64,000 nucleotides of DNA from Ardenticatena maritima (GTDB lineage: Bacteria; Chloroflexota; Anaerolineae; Ardenticatenales; Ardenticatenaceae): contig NZ_LGKN01000003.1 of NCBI RefSeq assembly GCF_001306175.1, positions 992,001 to 1,056,000 of the forward strand. Reading direction: 5' to 3'. Position numbers and translations under genes: made by a program. The notes under the pieces were generated by a model, which worked only from the letters and a program-made list of their open reading frames with translations, was not told the origin of the DNA and made no database searches. Of this stretch, positions 44,723 to 54,625 are shown in pieces. Within the stretch, counting starts at the first letter, position 1; every line of letters begins with the position of its first letter.

Positions 44723-46249
44723 ATGCCAACGCCGCAGGCTGTATTGGCTGAACTCAAAGCACACTTGCAATTTCTGAGCGACTTGGGGGGGGCCGTTGGT
44801 TTGCTTCGCTGGGATCAGGTGACGTACATGCCCCAAGGCGGTGCGAGCGCCCGCAGTCGCCACATCGCCACGCTGAGCCGTCTCTGGCAAGAACAGTTTA
44901 CCGCGCCGCACATCCAGGAGTGGCTCGACGTGCTCGTGCCCTATGCCGAAACCCTGCCCTACGATGACGACGACGCCGCGCTCATCCGCTATGTCGCCCG
45001 CGAGTATGACCGCCGCCGCCGCATTCCAACCGACTTTGTCGCCGAAATGTCACGCCACCTCAGCGCCAGCCGCCAGGCTTGGGGGGAAGCCCGCCAAACG
45101 GGCGAGTTTGCCACGGTGCAACCCTTCCTCGAAAAAACGCTCGATTTCAGCCGCCGCATGGCGGACTACCTCGCACCCTACGACCACCCCATGGACCCCC
45201 TCATCCAGCAAAGCGATGAGGGTTTCGACACCGCGACGATTCGCGCCTTGTTCGACACGTTGCAGCGCGGATTGGTGCCTCTGGTACGCGCCATCGCCGA
45301 CGCCCCGCGCCCCAACACCGATTTTCTGGCACACACCTACGATTTCGACACGCAAATGGCATTTCTGCACGACGTCCTTACCGCGTTCGGCTATGACTGG
45401 CAACGTGGACGCCACGACCTGACGGCGCATCCCTTCGCCATCCGCCTCTCACATGGCGATGTGCGCATCACCACACGCTTCACCCCCGACTACCTGAACG
45501 CCCCCCTCTTCCCCTCCATGCACGAATCGGGGCACGCCATCTACGAGCAAAACGTCTCCCCCCGCTATGAAGGCACACCGCTCGCACGCGGCGCGTGGTC
45601 GGGTGTGCATGAAAGCAGTTCGCGCCTGTGGGAAAACCGTGTCGGGCGGAGCCGCCCGTTTTGGGAGCACTACTACCCCCGTTTCCAGCGCCTGTTTGCC
45701 GACCACCTGGCACACGTACCGCTCGATGATTTCTACGCCGCCATCAACGTGGTCGAACCCTCTTTCATCCGCGTCACCGCCGACGAAGTCACTTACAATC
45801 TGCACATCATGATTCGCTTTGAACTGGAAGCACAACTGCTGGAAGGCAGCCTCAGCATTGCTGAATTGCCCGAAGCATGGAACGCCATGTACGAAGAATT
45901 TCTGGGTGTGCGTCCCCCCAATCACAAAGTGGGCGTCTTGCAAGACGTGCATTGGTACAACGCCCTCATTGGTGGACGTTTTCAGGGGTATGCGTTGGGG
46001 AACATCATCGGCGCCCAACTCTTTGAAGCCATTCAGGCAACGCACCCCGACATCGAAGACCACATCGCCGCGGGCGAATTTGACACCCTGCGCGGCTGGT
46101 TGACCGAACACGTGTACCGCCACGGGCGCAAATACCTACCGCTCGAACTGGTCGAACGCGCCACGGGCAAACCACTGAGCGTTGAACCGCTGTTGCGCTA
46201 CCTCTACGCCAAGTTTGGCGACCTGTACGGACTCAACCTGGAACCGTGA
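44723..46249 (+). CDS. M32-family metallocarboxypeptidase
   Basis: A 508-residue zinc carboxypeptidase (Taq carboxypeptidase family) that removes C-terminal residues from peptides in the cytoplasm. The zinc motif is in MHESGHAIYEQN (HEXXH, about residue 266), and the family motif HESSSRLWENRVGRS follows. The ATG has AAGGAGTTGAGG ahead of it. It follows the peptide permease-like gene by about 80 bases, which fits a peptide uptake and degradation theme. Confidence 0.95.
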   Translation: MPTPQAVLAELKAHLQFLSDLGGAVGLLRWDQVTYMPQGGASARSRHIATLSRLWQEQFTAPHIQEWLDVLVPYAETLPYDDDDAALIRYVAREYDRRRRIPTDFVAEMSRHLSASRQAWGEARQTGEFATVQPFLEKTLDFSRRMADYLAPYDHPMDPLIQQSDEGFDTATIRALFDTLQRGLVPLVRAIADAPRPNTDFLAHTYDFDTQMAFLHDVLTAFGYDWQRGRHDLTAHPFAIRLSHGDVRITTRFTPDYLNAPLFPSMHESGHAIYEQNVSPRYEGTPLARGAWSGVHESSSRLWENRVGRSRPFWEHYYPRFQRLFADHLAHVPLDDFYAAINVVEPSFIRVTADEVTYNLHIMIRFELEAQLLEGSLSIAELPEAWNAMYEEFLGVRPPNHKVGVLQDVHWYNALIGGRFQGYALGNIIGAQLFEAIQATHPDIEDHIAAGEFDTLRGWLTEHVYRHGRKYLPLELVERATGKPLSVEPLLRYLYAKFGDLYGLNLEP

Positions 46250-46252
46250 GCC

Positions 46253-47026
46253 ATGCGGCGCAATCGTCCACCACTCCTCGACGCTCACGCCCATCTCGAC
46301 CAGTACGACGACGCCCACCTGCCCGCCGTGCTAGCGGCGCTTGCCGCCCAGCGCATCTTCACCATCGCCGTCAGCATGGACGCCGCATCATATGCCCGCA
46401 CCTGTGCCATTGCCGCCCGTTCTCCCTGGGTCATGCCGGCTTTTGGCGTGCACCCGTGGCACGCCGCCACCGCCTGGCAGACACGCCACACATGGCTTCA
46501 CCACCTTGCCGAGGCGCCGCTTTTCGGCGAAATCGGACTGGACACAGTGTGGGCACCGCCGAACACGCTTGACGTTCAGCGGCGCATTTTCCATCTCTTT
46601 CTGGAAGCCGCCGCTGCGCGGCATCTCCTGATCAACCTGCACACCAAAGGCGCGGAAGCCGAAATCCGCGACAATTTGCGGGCGTTCGGCATCACTCCCG
46701 CCATCATCCACTGGTATTCAGGTCCGCTTGACGTGCTCGACGACCTCATCGCCGACGGGCATGTTTTCACTATCGGCGTCGAACTGCCATACACCCCACA
46801 CATTCAAGCCATTGCACGCCGTATTCCCCTCGGTCAACTGCTCACCGAAACAGACAACTCCGGCGGTCTTCCCTGGCTCACAGGCGAAACAGGCATGCCG
46901 CACCATCTGCACGGCGTACTGACGCACCTTGCCGCCCTGCGTGGTCTTTCGGTGGATGAAGTGCGTGCACATGTGTGGCACAACTGGCGGCATCTCTGTG
47001 CAACGTATCGGTTAGAGGTTCGCTAG
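46253..47026 (+). CDS. TatD-family metal-dependent hydrolase
   Basis: A 257-residue TIM-barrel hydrolase with the metal sites of TatD DNases: DAHAHLDQY at the start, GEIGLDTVW, NLHTKGAE (His) and ETDN. Canonical TatD has P-I-x-H-x-R at the third site, which here is NLHTKG, so substrate preference may differ. It starts three bases after the carboxypeptidase stop and was probably cotranscribed. Confidence 0.85.
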   Translation: MRRNRPPLLDAHAHLDQYDDAHLPAVLAALAAQRIFTIAVSMDAASYARTCAIAARSPWVMPAFGVHPWHAATAWQTRHTWLHHLAEAPLFGEIGLDTVWAPPNTLDVQRRIFHLFLEAAAARHLLINLHTKGAEAEIRDNLRAFGITPAIIHWYSGPLDVLDDLIADGHVFTIGVELPYTPHIQAIARRIPLGQLLTETDNSGGLPWLTGETGMPHHLHGVLTHLAALRGLSVDEVRAHVWHNWRHLCATYRLEVR

Positions 47027-47305
47027 AGCACAAATGCGGTGGGCCAATTTCTGGGCTGTCAAGGTTTGCATCGGCTCAACACCCTGTTGCTTTCCCGTGC
47101 CACACAGCAACGGCCCCACACGTAGCCGCCACGCATCCCCCGGCAGCGGCTCCCGCGTGAGCCATACGCCGGCCCAGGGGTCATACAACCGCACGCCGAA
47201 TTCGTAGAGCGCTAAGTGCTCGTCCCATTCTTTGCCCAGGAAGGTGTAGTGGTTGTGCGGGTCCGTCCAGTTGCCACGGGCTGGCAGGAACCACCATGGG
47301 TACCG
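47012..47305 (-). pseudogene. Rhs core C-terminal fragment (truncated)
   Basis: The frame opens after a TAA and reads NHYTFLGKEWDEHLALYEFG then RLYDPWAGVWLTREPLPGDAWR, the conserved end of an Rhs core. After GDAWR it switches to unrelated sequence and stops within about 40 codons, without the usual RYAFVHANPVN block. There is no start or upstream Rhs body. A decayed or deleted copy. Confidence 0.8.
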
Positions 47306-47395
47306 TTAATGAAGGAACAAACACCCTCTTACTTAACCATTACCCCACGCACTTCTTCGGTTTCGACACACCATCACTCACCCACATAACCCCAA

Positions 47396-48460
47396 CTAAT
47401 CAGACTCAGATGTATCTGTACTCTCTCCCTCATCACTCTCATCTTCCCCCAAGATCTCCTCCGGCAACAGGTGATAGGCTTTCCCCGTAGAAGCATCTAC
47501 CGCTATCACCCCCCCAGGTCCTTTCAACTCCAACCCTAACTCCTCTATCAGCTCCCTCACCGTTACCCCTCCCGACCGCCTCCATTCCTCCCGCCGCTTC
47601 TGTCGCAGCTCTTGAAACCGAAATGCCGGCACCTTCCCCTGCCTGGGCTTCGGAGGAAATAAGTGATTTCGCGCTTCCTCTCGTGATACTTTCCCCTCCA
47701 GAAGATCCTGCCAGGTGAAGGACAACGGCTTGGGCGGCGAAGTCTTGGAAAAGTACTCCTCCCCTAAAAACCGCTCTACCTCCTCCGCCAAAGCAAGCTT
47801 CTCGGATGTGCCACTATCCAGCACACACCCCCCCAAGGTGAGTAAAACCCCTCCATCCTTCATCCATTCTACCTCCACAGGCAACCTCTTCGCCACCTCC
47901 TCCAACTTCTTCCTCCCCATCAGCTCCACATATTCAGGCCCCAGAAAGTTCCCCCAAAAAATCCCCGGCAACCCTCGCCTGAGGTTCATCGGTCCGGTCT
48001 TTGCGTGTAGTGTAGAGCTGAACTCAACTATCCCATAGGCAGGGCTCACAAGTCGGTACAGCGCTTTCCCCAGCTCTAAGAAATTCCGCTGGGCTCCCTC
48101 TTCTCGAAAGTAGTCCGCCTCCAGACACACATCAATAGTGTCAAAAGGAAGAGAACCTGTAGCATTGATATCCACCATTATCCGACCACGGGGATAAAGG
48201 GTGCGGCGGAGAAGGCAGACTTTAACAACTTCCTTTGGAGGAACTTCGCGCCACGCCCGGTAATACTCCTCCAGGTGCTGCGACAGCTTGAGCCACCGCT
48301 CCCCGGTCCAGCCCGTATTTATACGGTCCGGAGCGTAGCCATATCGCTCTAAGATCTTCAAAAATGCCTCCGCCACCTCCGGCGCGTCAAAGGGCTTGAC
48401 CACCCAAAAGGTCAACCCCACATTCTCAAAGTTGTCCCAGTCGAAACGTTCCCGCTTCAT
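47396..48460 (-). CDS. Putative immunity protein for the adjacent Rhs toxin tip
   Basis: A 354-residue soluble protein starting MKRERFDWDNFENVGL, with an acidic end (GEDESDEGESTDTSESD). No family is recognised with certainty. The start is fixed by GGGAGG and lies 22 bases after the toxin stop, the standard place for a cognate immunity gene. Base use is visibly lower in GC than the neighbours, with many CTC/TCC codons, which suggests transfer. It could instead be an unrelated cargo gene. Confidence 0.65.
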   Translation of the reverse strand: MKRERFDWDNFENVGLTFWVVKPFDAPEVAEAFLKILERYGYAPDRINTGWTGERWLKLSQHLEEYYRAWREVPPKEVVKVCLLRRTLYPRGRIMVDINATGSLPFDTIDVCLEADYFREEGAQRNFLELGKALYRLVSPAYGIVEFSSTLHAKTGPMNLRRGLPGIFWGNFLGPEYVELMGRKKLEEVAKRLPVEVEWMKDGGVLLTLGGCVLDSGTSEKLALAEEVERFLGEEYFSKTSPPKPLSFTWQDLLEGKVSREEARNHLFPPKPRQGKVPAFRFQELRQKRREEWRRSGGVTVRELIEELGLELKGPGGVIAVDASTGKAYHLLPEEILGEDESDEGESTDTSESD

Positions 48461-48482
48461 AACAACCTCCCATCCTGGCAAT

Positions 48483-49250
48483 TTACGGCATTGGGATATG
48501 GTACCACTCAATGCCGTATTTTTTGAACAATTTGATCATCGACTCGTTGGGTGGCTGGTTGGTGAAGTAGTACCGTAGCGGTTTGCCGATTTCTTCAGAA
48601 ATTTCGAGGTACTTCCCCGCTTGTTCAACGAATCTGGATGAGAGAGTAGGGCGCGACAGGTTTTTGACCTCGATGAGGTAGTTTTCTGTCTCAAAGTCAA
48701 TAAAAGCGCGCTTCCCCTCGGGAGTGGTGAAATACGCATGTCGTCGTAAGATTGGTTCCCCCATCTCCTGGAGTAACCCCTCGACGTACTCTTCACTTGC
48801 ACGCCCGATTTGCACTGGCGAGACACGATTACGGGCAAGGCCCTGCGCACATCTGACTTGGACCTGTGCGCCCCAAGCCCGCACCGCCTCGCCGCCGTAG
48901 AGGCTCAGTGTGAGCAACGATGCCCCCGCCACAGCCGTCCGCTGCCCCCACGTCCGCGCTTGCGGCGAGAGATAGGGGTTCAGCCCCACCGACATCCCAC
49001 CCCACATAGCCGCCGACCCCGCCAGCACTCCACCGGCCGCCGCCATCGCCGCCCCCAGAGCCACCGTCCGCCTGTTCAGCCAGGCCGGCCAATAGCCATA
49101 CGCATCCACCCAATTGACAGGGTTGGCGTGGACGAAAGCATACCGGTGCCACGTCCTCGGTCGCCACGCATCGCCGGGCAAGGGCTCCCGCGTGAGCCAC
49201 ACCCCCGCCCAGGGATCGTAGAGGCGGGCGCTGTAAGAGCAAGCGGCTGC
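48483..49250 (-). pseudogene. Orphan Rhs C-terminal toxin module (PD-(D/E)XK nuclease tip), 5'-truncated
   Basis: The frame opens after a TAA and begins with the end of an Rhs core: RLYDPWAGVWLTREPLPGDA, then HRYAFVHANPVNWVDAYGYW. A hydrophobic region follows, and the last ~120 residues look like a restriction-endonuclease-fold nuclease (RASEEYVEGLL, AFIDFETENYLIEVKN, FVEQAGKYLEIS: E, D, ExK and Q in order). Only GTG codons are available as starts, so it may be a silent, recombination-ready module instead of an expressed protein. The immunity candidate follows directly. Confidence 0.75.
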
Positions 49251-49338
49251 TTATTATGCCAGCAGGAAAAAAACAATTTGTCAAAAACGGTATTTGCTAC
49301 CAAAATGATATTCCAAACGACAAATAAAGGACGCCCAC

Positions 49339-50376
49339 ATGGAAATCGGTTTGTACAGTTTCGGCGAACGCACGATTGACCCCGAAACCGGGCGGCTCAT
49401 CAGCCCGCAAGAGCGCATGCGCCGCTTGCTGGAAGAAATCAAGTTGGCGGATGAAGTTGGGCTGGATGTTTTCGGGCTGGGCGAACACCACCGCCCCGAC
49501 TACATTATCTCCGCCCCGGCTGTTGTGCTGGCAGCGGCGGCGGCGCGCACACGCCGTATTCGTCTCACCAGCGCCGTCACTGTGCTCAGTTCGGATGACC
49601 CGGTGCGTGTCTTCCAACAGTTCGCCACGCTGGACCTCATCTCCAATGGCCGCGCAGAAATCATGGTGGGGCGCGGTTCGTTCATTGAATCGTTTCCCCT
49701 CTTTGGCTACGACTTGAACGATTACGATGCCCTTTTTGATGAAAAATTGCGCTTGCTCTTGCGCATCCGCGAATCCGAATGCATCACATGGTCGGGACGA
49801 TTCCGCCCACCAATTGAAGACCGGTGCATCTACCCCCGCCCGGTGCAAGACCCCTTGCCCGTCTGGGTGGCGGTTGGCGGTTCACCCCCCTCTGTGGTGC
49901 GTGCCGGCACATTGGGGCTTCCCGTCATCCTCGCCATTATCGGCGGCATGCCCGCCCGTTTTGCACCACTGGCAGCCCTCTATCGCCAAACGGCGCGCCG
50001 CGCGGGGCACACCCCCATCTTTGGTATCGCCTCGCATGGTTTTCTGGCGGATACTACACGCGACGCCCGCGACACAGCATTCCCCGCGTACAAAGCGCAA
50101 ATGGACCGCATCGGGCGCGAACGTGGCTGGCCTCCCATGACCCGCGCGCAATTCGATGCGTCATGCACCCTGCACGGCGCGAACTTTGTAGGCACGCCCG
50201 AAGAGGTCATCGAGAAAATTCTCTACCAGCATGAACTCTTCGGCCATGAGCGTTTTCTTCTCCAACTGACAGTGGGCACCCTTCCACACAAAAAAGTGTT
50301 GCACGCCATCGAACTGTTGGGCACCAAAGTTGCGCCCGCCGTGCGCCGCGCGTTGGGCGTTTCCTCGCCTCGCTGA
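49339..50376 (+). CDS. Luciferase-like (LLM class) flavin-dependent oxidoreductase
   Basis: A 345-residue TIM-barrel flavoenzyme of the bacterial luciferase superfamily. It has [15 protein letters not shown] (family His pair region), [27 protein letters not shown] and [12 protein letters not shown]. Substrate unknown. A weak promoter-like pair (TTGTCA, 17 bases, CAAAAT near 49276-49304) and an AAAGGA site precede it, just outside the Rhs island. Confidence 0.92.
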   Translation: MEIGLYSFGERTIDPETGRLISPQERMRRLLEEIKLADEVGLDVFGLGEHHRPDYIISAPAVVLAAAAARTRRIRLTSAVTVLSSDDPVRVFQQFATLDLISNGRAEIMVGRGSFIESFPLFGYDLNDYDALFDEKLRLLLRIRESECITWSGRFRPPIEDRCIYPRPVQDPLPVWVAVGGSPPSVVRAGTLGLPVILAIIGGMPARFAPLAALYRQTARRAGHTPIFGIASHGFLADTTRDARDTAFPAYKAQMDRIGRERGWPPMTRAQFDASCTLHGANFVGTPEEVIEKILYQHELFGHERFLLQLTVGTLPHKKVLHAIELLGTKVAPAVRRALGVSSPR

Positions 50377-50455
50377 ACATATCAAGCAAGCCACACCCCA
50401 CAGAGGGCGCCTCCGTAAGATACCACCCTCTCAAACGCCCACGACCACCGCGCCC

Positions 50456-50483
50456 TTGTCTCTCCTGATAGCAACGCTATACT
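50456..50483 (+). promoter_or_regulatory. Predicted promoter of pdxS-pdxT
   Basis: TTGTCT, 16-base spacer, TATACT, ending 47 bases before the pdxS ATG. Confidence 0.65.
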
Positions 50484-50530
50484 TGCGCGCGGCTGACAAG
50501 ACAGCCCAAACAGACCCTGAGGAGGAGCCA

Positions 50531-51418
50531 ATGTCTGCACAAACAGGAACATGGCGTGCCAAAGCCGGTTTGGCGCAAATGCTGAAAGGCGGCGTCATTA
50601 TGGACGTGACGACCGCCGAGCAAGCCAAAATCGCGGAAGAAGCGGGCGCCTGCGCGGTGATGGCGCTGGAACGTGTCCCCGCCGACATTCGCAAGGAAGG
50701 CGGTGTGGCGCGTATGGCTGACCCCGAAAAAATCCTCGAAATCATGGAAGCGGTCAGCATTCCCGTGATGGCGAAATGCCGCATTGGGCACTTTGTGGAA
50801 GCCCAAATCCTGGAAGCGCTGGGGGTGGACTACATTGACGAAAGCGAAGTGTTGACCCCCGCCGACGAAGAAAACCACATTGACAAGCACCAATTCAAAG
50901 TGCCCTTTGTCTGTGGGGCGCGCAACCTGGGTGAAGCCTTGCGCCGCATTGCCGAAGGCGCGGCGATGATTCGCACCAAGGGCGAAGCCGGCACCGGCAA
51001 CGTGGTGGAAGCCGTGCGCCACGCCCGCACGGTCATGGGCGAAATTCGCCGCCTGCAAGCCATGCGCCCCGACGAACTCTATGCCGAAGCCAAGCGCCTG
51101 GGCGCGCCTTACGAACTCGTCAAAGAAGTCGCCGAAACGGGACGCCTGCCGGTGGTGAACTTTGCCGCCGGGGGGATTGCCACCCCCGCCGACGCCGCGC
51201 TGATGATGCACCTGGGCATGGACGGTGTCTTTGTGGGGAGCGGCATTTTCAAATCGAGCAACCCGTTCGAGCGCGCCAAAGCCATTGTGCAAGCCGTCAC
51301 CTACTACGACGACCCCGCTATGCTCGCCGAATTGTCGCGCGGGCTGGGTGAAGCCATGCCGGGAATTGACGTGAGCAAGTTGGCGGAAGATGAACGCCTG
51401 GCAACGCGAGGGTGGTAG
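50531..51418 (+). CDS. pdxS: Pyridoxal 5'-phosphate synthase, synthase subunit
   Basis: Forms PLP from ribose 5-phosphate, glyceraldehyde 3-phosphate and ammonia. The 295-residue barrel has the reactive lysines in the [17 protein letters not shown] region and [19 protein letters not shown], plus [23 protein letters not shown] precedes the ATG. pdxT follows after two bases; together they form the 12+12 PLP synthase. Confidence 0.97.
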   Translation: MSAQTGTWRAKAGLAQMLKGGVIMDVTTAEQAKIAEEAGACAVMALERVPADIRKEGGVARMADPEKILEIMEAVSIPVMAKCRIGHFVEAQILEALGVDYIDESEVLTPADEENHIDKHQFKVPFVCGARNLGEALRRIAEGAAMIRTKGEAGTGNVVEAVRHARTVMGEIRRLQAMRPDELYAEAKRLGAPYELVKEVAETGRLPVVNFAAGGIATPADAALMMHLGMDGVFVGSGIFKSSNPFERAKAIVQAVTYYDDPAMLAELSRGLGEAMPGIDVSKLAEDERLATRGW

Positions 51419-51420
51419 GT

Positions 51421-52026
51421 ATGGCAACGATTGGCGTTCTGGCACTGCAAGGCGGTTTTCGCGAGCATGAGGAGATGCTGACGCGCCTGGGGGCCACCCC
51501 GCGCAAGGTGCGCCGCGCGGAAGAACTGGAAGGGCTGGACGCGCTCATCATTCCAGGCGGCGAAAGCACCACTATTCGCCGCCTGGCGAGCGCCCACGGG
51601 TTGATTGAACCGATACGCGCGTTCGCCCAACACCACCCCGTCTGGGGCACTTGCGCCGGGCTGATTGCGCTTGCCAACGACATTGGGGAAGAACCGCCGA
51701 TTTTCGGCGGGTTGAACGTGCGCGTACAGCGCAACGCCTTTGGGCGACAGGTGGACAGTTTCGAGACCGAGTTGGCTGTGCCCGCGCTGGATGCGGTTGC
51801 CGAGGAAGAAGAGCGTGGGCGTCCCTTCCCGGCCGTCTTCATTCGTGCGCCGGTGATCGAACAGGTGGGCGAGGGCGTGGATGTGCTGGCAACACTTGAC
51901 GATGGGCGCATTGTCGCGGTGCAACAGGGGCATTTGCTGGGCACCGCTTTCCACCCCGAATTGACGGACGATACGCGGTTCCACCGCTATTTCCTGCAAC
52001 TGGTGCAATCGCCCACGCCGGCCTAA
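51421..52026 (+). CDS. pdxT: Pyridoxal 5'-phosphate synthase, glutaminase subunit
   Basis: Class I glutamine amidotransferase that supplies ammonia to PdxS. The 201-residue protein starts TIGVLALQGGFREHEEML and has PGGESTTIRR, the nucleophile in WGTCAGLI, and the His/Glu pair in FHPELTDD. The ATG of MATIG is used; a GTG three codons upstream lies in the pdxS end. Confidence 0.97.
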   Translation: MATIGVLALQGGFREHEEMLTRLGATPRKVRRAEELEGLDALIIPGGESTTIRRLASAHGLIEPIRAFAQHHPVWGTCAGLIALANDIGEEPPIFGGLNVRVQRNAFGRQVDSFETELAVPALDAVAEEEERGRPFPAVFIRAPVIEQVGEGVDVLATLDDGRIVAVQQGHLLGTAFHPELTDDTRFHRYFLQLVQSPTPA

Positions 52027-52045
52027 GCCCACCACGCCTAACGCA

Positions 52046-52085
52046 AAACGCCGCGACAGGCAATGCCTGCCGCGGCGTTTCTTTT
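52046..52085 (+). terminator. Terminator of pdxS-pdxT
   Basis: AAACGCCGCG pairs with CGCGGCGTTT with an inner CAGGCA/TGCCTG stem, followed by CTTTTC. It also separates the convergent metY gene. Confidence 0.85.
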
Positions 52086-52099
52086 CTGCAGCAGACCAA

Positions 52100-53377
52100 C
52101 TATTTTTGTGAGGCTTCCAGCGCCTGTTCCAGGTCCGCCAGGATGTCGTCAATGTGCTCAATGCCGATGCAGAGACGAATCATGTCGGGGGTGACGCCGG
52201 CGGCGCGTTGCTCTTCTTCGCTCAACTGGCGGTGCGTGGTGGAAGCGGGATGCGCAGCCAACGAACGCACGTCGCCGATGTTGACCAGCCGCTTGAAGAG
52301 TTTGAGCGCGTCGTAGAATTTGACGCCCGCCTCGTAGCCGCCTTTCACGCCGAATGAGAGCAACGCCGAGGGGCGACCGTTGGTGTATTTCTGCGCCAGT
52401 TCGTAGTAGGGGGAATCGGGCAAGCCGGCGTAGTGCACCCATTCGACGTAGGGATGTTCTTTAAGGTATTGCGCCACGGCAAGCGCGTTTTCGGTATGGC
52501 GCTCCATGCGCAACGGCAAGGTTTCGATGCCCTGCAAAATCAGGAAGGCGTTGAACGGGCTGATAGCGGAGCCGGTGTTGCGCAACGGCACGGTGCGGGC
52601 GCGCGCGATGTACGCGGCGGGACCGAATGCTTCGGTGTACACAACGCCGTGGTAGGCGGGTTCGGGTTGGGTGAGCATGGGGTACTTTTCAGGATACTCC
52701 GCCCAGGGGAATTTGCCGCTGTCCACGATGATGCCGCCAAGCGAGGTGCCATGCCCGCCCATGTATTTGGTGAGCGAGTGCACGACGATGTCTGCGCCGT
52801 AATCAATCGGCTTGATGAGCACGGGTGTGGCGACGGTGTTGTCCACAATCAGGGGGACGCCATGGCGGTGCGCCATTTCGGCGAGCGCCTCAATATCCAC
52901 AATGTTGCCGGCGGGGTTGCCAATGCTTTCGCAATAGACGGCAACGGTTTTTTCGTCAATCAACTTTTCCAGGCTTTCGGGGCGGTCGTCTTCGGCAAAG
53001 CGCACTTCAATGCCCTGCTTGGGCAACATGCCGGAAAAGAGCGTGTACGTCCCACCATACAGCAGCGGCACACTGACGATATTGCTGCCGGCTTCGGCGA
53101 TGGTGAGGATGGCGTAGTTGATAGCGGCGCTGCCCGCACTGGTCGCGAGGGCGGCGATACCGTGTTCCAGTTGCGCCACACGCTCTTCCAGCACCGCCTG
53201 TGTGGGGTTCATGATGCGGGTGTAGATGTTGCCGGGCACTTCCAGGTTGAAGAGTGCCGCACCATGCGCCGCGTCATCAAACGCGTATGCCACGGTTTGG
53301 TAGATGGGCACGGCGATGGATTTGGTGGCGGGGTCGTGGTCCCAACCGCCGTGAATGGAAATGGTTTCGTCGCGCAT
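52100..53377 (-). CDS. metY: O-acetylhomoserine sulfhydrylase
   Basis: PLP enzyme that makes homocysteine from O-acetylhomoserine and sulfide. The 425-residue protein has the Cys/Met-metabolism fold: SIHGGWDHDPATKSIAVPIYQT, YTRIMNPTQ, the cofactor Asp in VDNTVATPVL, and the Schiff-base lysine in SLTKYMGGHG. The length and NPTQAVLEERVA-type N-terminus favour MetY over cystathionine synthase. It follows metA by 66 bases, with a small CCCGTT/AACGGG hairpin between, and has its own AAGGAGG. Confidence 0.93.
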   Translation of the reverse strand: MRDETISIHGGWDHDPATKSIAVPIYQTVAYAFDDAAHGAALFNLEVPGNIYTRIMNPTQAVLEERVAQLEHGIAALATSAGSAAINYAILTIAEAGSNIVSVPLLYGGTYTLFSGMLPKQGIEVRFAEDDRPESLEKLIDEKTVAVYCESIGNPAGNIVDIEALAEMAHRHGVPLIVDNTVATPVLIKPIDYGADIVVHSLTKYMGGHGTSLGGIIVDSGKFPWAEYPEKYPMLTQPEPAYHGVVYTEAFGPAAYIARARTVPLRNTGSAISPFNAFLILQGIETLPLRMERHTENALAVAQYLKEHPYVEWVHYAGLPDSPYYELAQKYTNGRPSALLSFGVKGGYEAGVKFYDALKLFKRLVNIGDVRSLAAHPASTTHRQLSEEEQRAAGVTPDMIRLCIGIEHIDDILADLEQALEASQK

Positions 53378-53443
53378 GCAAGCCTCCTTGTGTAAATTGT
53401 TTTTTCGACATACACCCCGTTTGAACGGGATGGGATGCCCTCG

Positions 53444-54538
53444 CTAATAGCCGTTGTTCTCCTGCTCTTGCAGGTGGCGAATGCCCAACGGGTCTTCGGG
53501 GTCAATACCGGGCTTGAACGGTTTGCGGCGGTCAATATCCGTCACGCGATAGACCAGCCCAAGCCAGTTGTTGAAAATCGCCTTGGCGGTATCGCCCCAT
53601 GTGTTGTCGAGATAGGGCAAGAGCGCCGATTCGGGGAAGGGGGGCGGCTGTGTGCCGCGTCGTTTGGCAAGTTCCACGGCGGCGCGGTAGGTGTCGGCGA
53701 TGGCGGCGGCTTCAGGCGGGAAGTAGTTTTCAGGATGCGGCGGGTAGTCATCGCGCTCGCCGCGCACGTAGCGAAAGACTTCGCGCTTGTATTCTTTGAG
53801 CAGGCTGTTGGTGTTGTATTCGGGGTGCCCCTGGAAGTAAATGAACCGCAAATGGTCCGGGCTGACCGCCATATGCACGCCTGCTTCGGCGCTTTCAACA
53901 AGAACCACCAACCCCGCGCCCACAAATTGCGTGCGTGTAATTTCATTCCAGCGCGAATGGGGCACGTCAAAACGGGTGTTGATGTCGGCAAGCAAGGGGT
54001 GGCGGCGTGTGATACGATGCGAATAGACGCCCCACCGCTTACGCGGCAAACGCTGGCGGTCAATGCCGTAGAAATATTTGATGAGCGCATGTGTCGCCAG
54101 GCATGAGCACAAAATGGACGTTACGTTTTCGCTCGCCCACGAAATCACCTCCACCAGAGGCTCCCAAAAGGCTTCTTGCTCCAACGAGGGATTGGTGACA
54201 TTCGCGCCTGTGATAATGAGCGCGTCCAGTCCTTCTTCTTTCAACGTCTCAAAATCTTCGTAGTACGCATCAATGTAGGCTTGCGTCTCCGGCGAACGGG
54301 GCAACCCCGGCACAGTAAACGGGTGCACAAAAAACTGCACAATCTTGTTGCACCCGCCAATCAAGCGCATGAACTGCCGCTCGGTCACCTGCAAAGCGGC
54401 ATCGGGCATCATATTGAGCAAGCCGATATGCAACTCGCGAATATCCTGATGAAGGGCGTGTTCCAGTGGGAGCACGTCCTGTCCATAACGGCGAAGGTCT
54501 TCAAATGTTGGCAAGCGCGAATGCGCCACAAGCGGCAT
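53444..54538 (-). CDS. metA: Homoserine O-acyltransferase (MetA/HTS family)
   Basis: Activates homoserine with an acyl group, the first committed step to methionine. The 364-residue GATase-like protein has the catalytic Cys in ILCSCLATHA and the His/Glu dyad in FQGHPEYNTNSLLKEYKRE. The position that separates acetyl (Glu) from succinyl (Gly) enzymes, in the TGAP-V/L-x segment, is Thr here (TGANVT), so specificity cannot be read; the partner MetY argues for acetyl. A strong AGGAGG site lies in a region that can pair with the upstream leader frame. Confidence 0.93.
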   Translation of the reverse strand: MPLVAHSRLPTFEDLRRYGQDVLPLEHALHQDIRELHIGLLNMMPDAALQVTERQFMRLIGGCNKIVQFFVHPFTVPGLPRSPETQAYIDAYYEDFETLKEEGLDALIITGANVTNPSLEQEAFWEPLVEVISWASENVTSILCSCLATHALIKYFYGIDRQRLPRKRWGVYSHRITRRHPLLADINTRFDVPHSRWNEITRTQFVGAGLVVLVESAEAGVHMAVSPDHLRFIYFQGHPEYNTNSLLKEYKREVFRYVRGERDDYPPHPENYFPPEAAAIADTYRAAVELAKRRGTQPPPFPESALLPYLDNTWGDTAKAIFNNWLGLVYRVTDIDRRKPFKPGIDPEDPLGIRHLQEQENNGY

Positions 54539-54543
54539 CGTGG

Positions 54544-54625
54544 CTTCCTCCTGACTGGTGTCTTGTCGGTCTCTTCAGGGGATGGGCTTACGAACGTGGC
54601 GAGAGGCAACACCAACAGGGGGAAG
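54544..54625 (-). promoter_or_regulatory. Candidate translational switch: metA ribosome site paired to the leader-peptide frame
   Basis: The metA ribosome-site segment CAGGAGGAAG (54544-54553) can pair with CTTCCCCCTG (54616-54625) inside the Met/Cys leader frame, 9 of 10 positions. An inner TGGTGT/ACACCA stem can form between them. Ribosome stalling on the Met/Cys codons would cover the upstream partner and expose the metA site. Confidence 0.6.

Noticed and set aside
47300-47400. Insertion sequence or attachment site at the edge of the Rhs island
   Set aside because: Lower GC and fragments are seen, but no transposase, inverted repeats or target duplication could be identified.
50456-50483. 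PdxR-type regulator site at the pdxS promoter
   Set aside because: Only an ordinary promoter is visible and no PdxR gene is adjacent.
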